Source: JAPYTY01 sp036338435
GTDB lineage: Bacteria > Acidobacteriota > UBA6911 > RPQK01 > JADFOI01
Assembly (NCBI GenBank): GCA_036338435.1
Contig: JAYZCG010000029.1
Location: 1-11,845 of the forward strand
Direction of reading: 5' to 3'
DNA length: 11,845 nt
Below, piece after piece: positions 6,458-11,845 of this stretch (position 1 is the first letter of the stretch; each line of letters begins with the position of its first letter). Made by a program: the position numbers and the translations under genes. A model generated the notes under the pieces. It had not been told where the DNA came from. It saw only the letters and a program-made list of their open reading frames with translations, and ran no database searches.

Positions 6458-7098
6458 TGAATGTCCATCAGTCCGAAGCCCTGACTCTCCGAACCTACCC
6501 GTACTCGGAAGCACATAAGATTGTAGTCTTCCTAACACGGGAATTCGGAAAGGTACGTGGTGTGGCGCATGGAGCACAAAAACCTAAGAGTCGTTTCTGT
6601 GGAAGTTTGGAGCCATTGACTTATGTGCGACTTACATTTTCCCGTAAAGAACACAGCGAAATGGCAACTATCAAAAATTGTGAGATTTTACAGGCATTTC
6701 CGGCCCATCAGCTTGGTTGGGAAGCAAGTCTCTACTTCAGTTATTTCGCTGAGTTGCTGGTTGAGTTTTCACGCGAAGAGGAAAATGGAGAGTTGCTTTT
6801 TCGCCTTAGCTTAGCTGTTCTCAGGGCAACCCAAAAATTACCGATTGATCTGTTAGCTCGATATTTTGAGTTGTGGATTTTGAAGTTAGAGGGTGTTTTG
6901 CCCCCACTCGATCAAAAACTTACTCCAGATTTGGCGTTTAAGGTCAGCAATATGATGAGATGCCAAGCCATGGAGATTGGAACAGTCGAGATATCTTCTC
7001 AGGAAAGTAAAAGATTAGAAAACTTTTGCGGTGAGTTGGTAGAATACCATCTGGAAAAGCGTCTGAAAACTCGAAAGCTCCTAAAAGAGCTGCTATAG
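6457..7098 (+). CDS. recO: DNA repair protein RecO, lacking the zinc-binding cysteines
   Basis: RecO works with RecF and RecR to load RecA on SSB-coated DNA in gap repair. The product is 213 residues, shorter than the usual 230-250. The N-terminal OB-fold is clear: EALTLRTYPYSEAHKIVVFLTREFGKVRGVAHGAQKPKSRFCGSLEPL is a close match to the family opening (alvL...py.E.d.iv.lfT...G.....a.Ga.k..sr....L.pf). The helical C-terminal part has RYFELWILKLEGVLPPLD, but the cysteine cluster that follows this point in many RecO proteins is missing, and the sequence runs straight to ..LTPDLAFKVS... The start ATG 6457 overlaps the mgtE stop and has no SD of its own, so translation is probably coupled. Confidence 0.88.
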   Translation: MNVHQSEALTLRTYPYSEAHKIVVFLTREFGKVRGVAHGAQKPKSRFCGSLEPLTYVRLTFSRKEHSEMATIKNCEILQAFPAHQLGWEASLYFSYFAELLVEFSREEENGELLFRLSLAVLRATQKLPIDLLARYFELWILKLEGVLPPLDQKLTPDLAFKVSNMMRCQAMEIGTVEISSQESKRLENFCGELVEYHLEKRLKTRKLLKELL

Positions 7099-7106
7099 GT
7101 GGGCTC

Positions 7107-7136
7107 CTTGCCTGGGTAGGCGTGCTACAAGGCAAG
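7107..7136 (+). other. Hairpin next to the glyQ ribosome-binding site
   Basis: CTTGCC (7107-7112) can pair with GGCAAG (7131-7136), enclosing an 18-base loop that itself holds GCCT/AGGC (7110-7113 with 7118-7121) as a competing stem. The AGGA ribosome-binding site of glyQ follows at 7139-7142. There is no T-run, so this is not a terminator. A role in tuning glyQ translation is only a guess. Confidence 0.35.
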
Positions 7137-7149
7137 AAAGGATTCAAAT

Positions 7150-8001
7150 GTGAAGATGATGACCTTTCAGCAGATCATCCATGGTTTACTTGAATATTGG
7201 ATGGATTATGGGTGTGTTATTCAACAACCCTATGACGTGGAGGTAGGGGCGGGGACAATGCATCCCGAAACTTTTTTTCGGGTCCTAGGTTCACAGCCCT
7301 ATCAGGTGGCTTATGTTCAGCCTTCTCGTCGACCTACAGACGGACGTTATGGAGAGAATCCAAACCGTGTTCACCGACATTATCAACTGCAGGTTATCTT
7401 AAAACCTTCCCCAGAAGATGTTCAGGAGATTTATCTTGAGAGTCTTCGGAAGATAGGTATTGATTTGCAGAAGCATGACTTGCGTTTTGAAGAGGATAAT
7501 TGGGAATCTCCTACATTGGGAGCGTGGGGTCTTGGCTGGCAGGTACTTTTAGATGGAATGGAAATCACCCAGTTCACTTATTTTCAACAGGCCGGGGGAT
7601 TAGATCTGATGCCAATCTCTGCAGAGATTACTTACGGTCTTGAGAGGATTGCTACCTTTATTACCGACACTACCAGCGTCTTTGATCTTCCCTGGAACAG
7701 AGAGCTTACCTATGGAGAGGTCAAACAACGTGAAGAGTACGAGTTTTCCAAATATAACTTTGAAGTTGCCGACACCAAATTGTTGTTTCAACTCTTTGAG
7801 CTATACGAGAAAGAGTGTCGTCGGTGTTTGGAAGCAGAATGTATTCTTCCAGCATATGATTACTGCCTAAAGTGTTCTCACACTTTTAATTTGCTGGACA
7901 GTCGTGGGGCTATCAGCGTGACTCAGAGAGTAGAAATTATTGCACGGGTGCGATCACTGGCCGTGAAGCTTGCTGCTTGCTATATCGAGAACAATGAATA
8001 A
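7150..8001 (+). CDS. glyQ: Glycyl-tRNA synthetase alpha subunit
   Basis: GlyQ is the class II catalytic subunit of the alpha2-beta2 glycyl-tRNA synthetase and activates glycine with ATP. The product is 283 residues, close to the family's 290-300. The sequence is strongly conserved: MTFQQIIHGLLEYW at the start, then GCVIQQPYD.EVGAGTMHPETFFRVLG, VQPSRRPTDGRYGENPNR, and DNWESPTLGAWGLGWQVLLDGMEITQFTYFQQAGG beginning at D116. The start is GTG 7150 with AGGA (7139-7142) 7 bases upstream; ATG 7156 and 7159 are in frame but further from the SD. glyS overlaps the stop by 8 bases, so the two subunits are translationally coupled, as expected for a fixed-ratio complex. Confidence 0.97.
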   Translation: MKMMTFQQIIHGLLEYWMDYGCVIQQPYDVEVGAGTMHPETFFRVLGSQPYQVAYVQPSRRPTDGRYGENPNRVHRHYQLQVILKPSPEDVQEIYLESLRKIGIDLQKHDLRFEEDNWESPTLGAWGLGWQVLLDGMEITQFTYFQQAGGLDLMPISAEITYGLERIATFITDTTSVFDLPWNRELTYGEVKQREEYEFSKYNFEVADTKLLFQLFELYEKECRRCLEAECILPAYDYCLKCSHTFNLLDSRGAISVTQRVEIIARVRSLAVKLAACYIENNE

Positions 8002-10057
8002 GTTTTTGTTTGAATTGGGATTGGAAGAAATGCCGGCTGAGATGATTTCTCAGGCTCTAGATCAGATGTGTGATAGCTGTGGGAGACTGCTTGAGGACAA
8101 TCAAATTAGTTTTAAAAAAATTCATAGATTTGCCTCTCCACGTCGACTTGCTTTCATATTGGAAGGCTTGTCAGAAGGACAGTCAGAGCGTGAGGAAGTT
8201 GTTCTGGGTCCCAGTCAAACTGTCGCTTATGACAAAGAAGAAAACCCTACCAAGGCTCTGAAAGGATTTGCCCGTAAAGGGGGTGTCGATATTTCAGAGC
8301 TCGAGGTTGTAAGCACGGATAAGGGGAACTATGTTGCTTATCGGAAAATTATTTCTGGGAAGCCTTTAGTAGAGGTTCTTCAAGAAATTATGCCGGCGGT
8401 TTTGAGCTCTATTTCCTGGCCAAAGAACATGTATTGGAGAGAGAGCCGCTTTGGTTTCATTCGCCCGCTGCGTTGGTATGTTGCACTTTTGAATGCTGAA
8501 ATTCTTCCCTTCGAATTCGAAGGTGTACAGGCAGGAAATAGTACACGAGGACATCGGTTTTTAGGAGAACCCATTGTACAGATTCCGGATGTCGATCAGT
8601 ATTCAAAGTGTCTATTGGAAAACTATGTCATAGTAGATTCGCAGGAAAGAAAGACAAAGATTATACGTGAAATCGAAGAGGTTCTACCCGATAAACTCCA
8701 CGTGTTACCAGATCCAGAGTTGGTCGAGATGGTGGTTTATCTTAATGAATATCCTACAGTTGTGTGTGGAAGTTTTGACCAGAAATTTTTGGATCTCCCC
8801 CAAGAAGTTCTGGTAACGGTGATGCGGCACCATCAGAAGTACTTCTCGGTAGTTGATGCGACCAATAAAATCCAGCCATACTTCTTGACCGTGGTGAACA
8901 CCGATGTTGATTCCCATGGGAAAATCTGTGAGGGGCATGAAAAAGTGCTCAAAGCGCGTCTGGATGACTCTGCATTTTTTTGGAAAAACGATAGACAGCA
9001 GATATTGAAGGATCGGATAGAACAACTTAATCACGTAGTATTTCAGAAAAAACTTGGCACCTATTATGCCAAGACAACGCGTATCCGAAATCTATGCGCT
9101 GCACTTTCGGGAGAAGAACACCTAGATGTAGCAGCTACACTTTGTAAGACCGACTTGACGACTGAAATGGTTCGTGAATTCCCTGAACTCCAAGGTGTTA
9201 TGGGAGGTCTTTATGCGCGCGCTGAAGGCTATCCAGAAGAAGTATGTAAGGCCATCACGGAGCACTACAAGCCTGTGTCGATGGAGGACGAATCACCTTC
9301 ATCTCACTTAGGAGCACTGCTTTCCGTAGCGGACAAACTGGACACTATTGTGGGATGTTTTTCCATCGGGATTATTCCCACAGGTTCGAGTGATCCATTT
9401 GCACTCCGTCGTCACGCTCAGGGATTGATCAAAGTCTTGCTTGACATGAAATTGGATTGGAGCCTACGGTGGTTGGTGGAAAGTGCGAAGGAAAACTTTC
9501 CTGAGGCCCTCCAGGGTCAAGAGGCCATGGACACCTTGACGGATTTTCTGGAAGGACGTGTTAGGCATATTCTACAGGAGAAAAACATTGCCTACGATGT
9601 CCTTAACGCTGTGCTAGCTGTTGATAATAGGAGTGTGTACGATGTTTTTAGAAAGGCCCAGGCACTGGCAAATATTAAAAATCAACCTGATTTTGAAGCC
9701 CTGGCAGTTGCCTACAAAAGAACAAAGAATATATTAGCTCAACAGTCCATCGATTTGGAGAAAGTAAGCGAGAAGGCCTTGGTAGATTCAGAGGAACGTG
9801 CTTTGTTTGCTGCCTATGTCAAGATTTGTCCCATTGTCGAAGAGCATGTCAAGGATGGAAACTATGATGATGCTCTCAAAAATATTGCTGATTTGAGAAA
9901 AGTGGTAGATCCATTTTTTTCTGAAGTGTTGGTCATGGCGGATGATGAAAACCTTAGAAACAACCGTTTGCGTTTGCTACATGATATTTCTCAACTTTTT
10001 TTAAGCATCGCAGATATCTCGGAAGTTGTTAGGGAGAGAGACGATCATTATGAGTAA
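7994..10057 (+). CDS. glyS: Glycyl-tRNA synthetase beta subunit
   Basis: GlyS binds tRNA-Gly and is needed for aminoacylation by the alpha2-beta2 enzyme. The product is 687 residues from ATG 7994, matching the usual length of about 690. Recognisable parts, in order: FLFELGLEEMPAEMI at the start; SWPKNMYWRES..FIRPLRW around residues 137-160; MRHHQKYF at 277-284; RLDDSAFFWKND; the helical segment FPELQGVMGGLYARAEGYPEEV; and PTGSSDPFALRRHAQG. A C-terminal DALR-type helical anticodon-binding domain (about 560-687) ends the protein. The start codon lies inside the end of glyQ with an 8-base overlap. An in-frame TTG at 7970 is upstream but would add residues absent from the family. Confidence 0.96.
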   Translation: MNKFLFELGLEEMPAEMISQALDQMCDSCGRLLEDNQISFKKIHRFASPRRLAFILEGLSEGQSEREEVVLGPSQTVAYDKEENPTKALKGFARKGGVDISELEVVSTDKGNYVAYRKIISGKPLVEVLQEIMPAVLSSISWPKNMYWRESRFGFIRPLRWYVALLNAEILPFEFEGVQAGNSTRGHRFLGEPIVQIPDVDQYSKCLLENYVIVDSQERKTKIIREIEEVLPDKLHVLPDPELVEMVVYLNEYPTVVCGSFDQKFLDLPQEVLVTVMRHHQKYFSVVDATNKIQPYFLTVVNTDVDSHGKICEGHEKVLKARLDDSAFFWKNDRQQILKDRIEQLNHVVFQKKLGTYYAKTTRIRNLCAALSGEEHLDVAATLCKTDLTTEMVREFPELQGVMGGLYARAEGYPEEVCKAITEHYKPVSMEDESPSSHLGALLSVADKLDTIVGCFSIGIIPTGSSDPFALRRHAQGLIKVLLDMKLDWSLRWLVESAKENFPEALQGQEAMDTLTDFLEGRVRHILQEKNIAYDVLNAVLAVDNRSVYDVFRKAQALANIKNQPDFEALAVAYKRTKNILAQQSIDLEKVSEKALVDSEERALFAAYVKICPIVEEHVKDGNYDDALKNIADLRKVVDPFFSEVLVMADDENLRNNRLRLLHDISQLFLSIADISEVVRERDDHYE

Positions 10058-11366
10058 TCAAGGAATAGAAATTGCGGAGACAAAAGGTAAGCTAGGGGTA
10101 CTACTAATTGGCCTGGGAGCTGTGAGTACTACCTTTATTGCTGGTATAGAGGCAATTAAAAAAGGGATTGGTGAACCTATTGGGTCTCTGACACAGATGG
10201 GTACGATCCGTCTGGGCAAACGTACTGATAATAGAATTCCACGAATCGCTGATTTTGTTCCTCTAGAGGATATAGATCAATTGGTTTTTGGAGGTTGGGA
10301 CATATTTGATGATGATGCCTACACAGCCGCAAAAAAATCCGGTGTACTTGAATCTGATCTATTGAAATCACTTGAGCCTGAACTCAAGGCCATTCGTCCC
10401 ATGAAAGCTGTGTTTGACAGTAAATACGTGAAGAATTTACATGGAAATCATGTGAAACAAGATAAAACGAAGTGGGATCTTGCTCAGCGACTTATTGAAG
10501 ATATAGAGCAATTTAAGCAAACCAATAATTTAGAGAGGACAGTGATGATCTGGTGTGGTAGCACTGAAATCTTTATTAGTCCATCCGAGGTACATGGGTC
10601 TCTCGAAAGTCTAGAAGCTGGGATGAAGAGCAATGATGAGAATATTCCATCTAGCATGATTTATGCTTATGCAGCTTTGAAACTTGGGATTCCTTTTGCT
10701 AATGGAGCTCCTAATCTAACCGTTGATGTTCCGGCATTTATAGAGTTAGCAGGGGCAAATCAGGTGCCAATATGCGGTAAAGACTTTAAGACAGGGCAGA
10801 CATTAATGAAAACCATTCTTGCTCCTGGTTTGAAGGCTCGATTGATTGGATTATCTGGTTGGTTCTCCACAAATATTTTAGGGAATAGAGATGGAGAGGT
10901 ACTAGATGATCCGGAATCATTTAAGACGAAGGAAGAAAGTAAGTTATCGGTACTCGAGTATATTTTACAGCCGGATCTCTATCCCAAACTGTACAGCGAT
11001 TTTTATCACAAGGTACGTATCAACTATTATCCTCCCCGCCGGGATAACAAAGAGGGATGGGATAATTTGGACATTTTCGGATGGCTTGGATATCCGATGC
11101 AGATTAAAATTGATTTTCTCTGTCGTGACAGTATTCTAGCAGCCCCGTTGGTTTTGGACTTAGTACTTTTCCTTGACCTAGCTAAAAGAGCAAAGTTGTC
11201 GGGTATTCAGGAATGGTTATCTTTTTACTTTAAGAGTCCGATGACTCTGCCTGAACTTTACCCCGAACATGATATTTTCATTCAACTCATGAAACTGAAA
11301 AACACTCTGCGTTATATGGGTGGGGAAGAACAGATAACTCATCTTGGGCGCGATTATTATGAATGA
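10050..11366 (+). CDS. ino1: Inositol-3-phosphate synthase (myo-inositol-1-phosphate synthase)
   Basis: This enzyme converts glucose 6-phosphate to 1D-myo-inositol 3-phosphate with NAD+, the only route to new inositol. The product is 438 residues, in the bacterial range. The N-terminal Rossmann motif is GLGAVSTTF (21-29). Then come a GSLTQMGTIRLGKR segment, MIWCGSTEIF, PFANGAPNLTVD and KDFKTGQT (244-251), which holds active-site lysines. GWFSTNILGNRDG, DNKEGWDN (332-339) and FLCRDSILAAPLVLDL.LFLDL follow. The gene starts 8 bases inside the end of glyS, with AGGGAGAG at 10031-10038 roughly 11 bases upstream, so its translation is probably coupled to glyS. Inositol may feed phosphatidylinositol, a glycolipid or a solute; no dedicated downstream enzyme is visible. 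The stop codon lies in a short tandem duplication. Confidence 0.93.
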   Translation: MSNQGIEIAETKGKLGVLLIGLGAVSTTFIAGIEAIKKGIGEPIGSLTQMGTIRLGKRTDNRIPRIADFVPLEDIDQLVFGGWDIFDDDAYTAAKKSGVLESDLLKSLEPELKAIRPMKAVFDSKYVKNLHGNHVKQDKTKWDLAQRLIEDIEQFKQTNNLERTVMIWCGSTEIFISPSEVHGSLESLEAGMKSNDENIPSSMIYAYAALKLGIPFANGAPNLTVDVPAFIELAGANQVPICGKDFKTGQTLMKTILAPGLKARLIGLSGWFSTNILGNRDGEVLDDPESFKTKEESKLSVLEYILQPDLYPKLYSDFYHKVRINYYPPRRDNKEGWDNLDIFGWLGYPMQIKIDFLCRDSILAAPLVLDLVLFLDLAKRAKLSGIQEWLSFYFKSPMTLPELYPEHDIFIQLMKLKNTLRYMGGEEQITHLGRDYYE

Positions 11367-11376
11367 TTATTATGAA
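11352..11376 (+). repeat. Tandem 12-base duplication across the ino1 stop codon
   Basis: GATTATTATGAA occurs at 11352-11363 and again at 11365-11376, with one T between (period 13). The ino1 TGA at 11364-11366 is formed at the junction of the two copies. Confidence 0.75.
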
Positions 11377-11413
11377 GTAAGATATGGTTTTTGATAATTC
11401 GATGCTTGTGGAC

Positions 11414-11440
11414 TTGACTGGGTTGACGTCCTTTTATAAC
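11414..11440 (+). promoter_or_regulatory. Candidate promoter for the zinc-ribbon/ubiD genes
   Basis: TTGACT (11414-11419) and TATAAC (11435-11440) are good matches to -35 and -10 hexamers but are spaced 15 bases, shorter than ideal. The start would be near 11447, giving a leader of about 33 bases before the small gene. The 113-base gap after ino1 and the strong SD that follows also suggest a new transcription unit. Confidence 0.38.
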
Positions 11441-11479
11441 ATCTCCGCGAGAAGTATTTACAGGAGGTAAAGCTGAGCT

Positions 11480-11644
11480 ATGAAAGTCGCCTGGGTTACG
11501 TGTCCGAAATGTCATAAACGATTTTACGTTGAGCTTCTAATGCTCAAGGAGATCCATCCACTTACTGGGACAAAGCCGTTTTGTCGTTGTTGCTGGTGTC
11601 TAGCTGAGTTTACTGCTAAGGAAGCCGATCGCGTCGAGAGATAG
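11480..11644 (+). CDS. Small four-cysteine zinc-ribbon-like protein beside ubiD
   Basis: The product is 54 residues. It starts at ATG 11480 with a near-perfect SD, AGGAGGT (11462-11468), 11 bases upstream, and ends with TAG at 11642-11644. It has a TCPKCHKRFY knuckle (C8, C11) and a cysteine-rich second knuckle, FCRCCWCLAEF (C35, C37, C38, C40). The spacing C8-x2-C11-x25-C37-x2-C40 fits a zinc ribbon. No membrane segment is present. The family is not one I can name with certainty. Its place 45 bases before a UbiD-family gene recalls BsdD/VdcD, the small CxxC...CxxC subunit of non-oxidative hydroxyarylic acid decarboxylases. That link is an inference from architecture and position. It could instead be an unrelated zinc-ribbon protein. 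Confidence 0.8.
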   Translation: MKVAWVTCPKCHKRFYVELLMLKEIHPLTGTKPFCRCCWCLAEFTAKEADRVER

Positions 11645-11689
11645 TGTACGTGAGAGGTGTTTTCAACAGGATTAATGTAGGAGAAATAC

Positions 11690-11845
11690 ATGGCTAAAGA
11701 TTTACGTCATTTTCTAGAAACTTACGAACAGGATCATCCAGAAGATGTCGTCACGATTGAAAAACCTATCAGTCTTAAACACGAAATAGGGATTTTGGTC
11801 GACAAACTGGATCGAGAGCGGAAGTTTCCTCTGCTTCGGATTAAG
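11690..11845 (+). CDS. UbiD-family (de)carboxylase, N-terminal part only
   Basis: The gene starts at ATG 11690 with TAGGAG (11678-11683) 6 bases upstream and runs off the right edge after 52 codons. The N-terminus MAKDLRHFLETYEQ, then ..VVTIEKPISLKHEI.. and ..RERKFPLLRI.., matches the opening of UbiD-family proteins (dLR.fL......elv.i..pvd...Ei......l......p.llf). Such enzymes use prenylated FMN, made by UbiX, to carboxylate or decarboxylate aromatic or alpha,beta-unsaturated acids. The active-site region (E-R-E type) is outside the window, so neither activity nor subfamily (UbiD proper, or an aromatic-acid degradation enzyme) can be settled. It is probably co-transcribed with the small zinc-ribbon gene. 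Confidence 0.78.
   Translation, partial: MAKDLRHFLETYEQDHPEDVVTIEKPISLKHEIGILVDKLDRERKFPLLRIK

Noticed and set aside
7970..7993. TTG 7970 as the start of glyS
   Set aside because: The family begins at MNKFLFELGLEE, encoded from ATG 7994. The extra eight residues have no support.
8366..9034. Minus-strand open frames opposite glyS, and similar ones opposite other genes
   Set aside because: They lie wholly within strongly conserved + strand genes, have no ribosome-binding sites or recognisable motifs, and are antisense shadows.
10026..10049. TTG 10026 as the start of ino1
   Set aside because: It precedes the AGGGAGAG ribosome-binding sequence (10031-10038), which instead serves ATG 10050.

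Overview
This window is an ordinary-looking piece of chromosome from a Gram-negative bacterium. GC content is moderate (mid-40s percent by eye). Every gene is on the + strand and gaps are small. The Gram-negative reading rests on an LptE-type outer-membrane lipoprotein, a PssA/Psd phosphatidylethanolamine route and alpha2-beta2 glycyl-tRNA synthetase. The gene set (lptE-holA-rpsT, a DUF465 protein, short-form Psd, MgtE, GlyQ/GlyS, a bacterial inositol-3-phosphate synthase, a UbiD-family protein) suggests an uncultured deltaproteobacterial-type or related lineage, but this assignment is tentative. No mobile element, CRISPR array, tRNA or rRNA gene was seen, and no stretch over 300 bases lacks a gene.

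Layout. (1) Positions 2-1892: the tail of an unidentified gene, then lptE, holA and rpsT, tightly packed. holA has no ATG, GTG or TTG start that keeps its N-terminal domain and appears to start at an ATT codon. (2) 2021-3112: ddl, for peptidoglycan precursor synthesis. (3) 3228-3446: a small DUF465 (YdcH-like) protein with a plausible sigma70-type promoter and a strong intrinsic terminator. (4) 3577-4969: psd and pssA, which together make phosphatidylethanolamine via phosphatidylserine. A candidate psd promoter overlaps the preceding terminator. (5) 5093-11366: mgtE, recO, glyQ, glyS and an inositol-3-phosphate synthase gene. Stop/start overlaps occur at three of the four junctions, so this looks like one transcription unit. 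(6) 11480-11845: a 54-residue four-cysteine zinc-ribbon-like protein followed by the first 52 codons of a UbiD-family (de)carboxylase.

Functionally the region mixes envelope genes (LptE, Ddl, Psd, PssA, Ino1) with information-processing genes (HolA, S20, RecO, GlyRS). I do not see a wholly new system. The points most worth a second look are the ATT start of holA, the terminator/promoter overlap before psd, the small zinc-ribbon gene paired with ubiD (which resembles the BsdD/VdcD arrangement of aromatic-acid decarboxylases), and the translational coupling of inositol-phosphate synthase to glycyl-tRNA synthetase.
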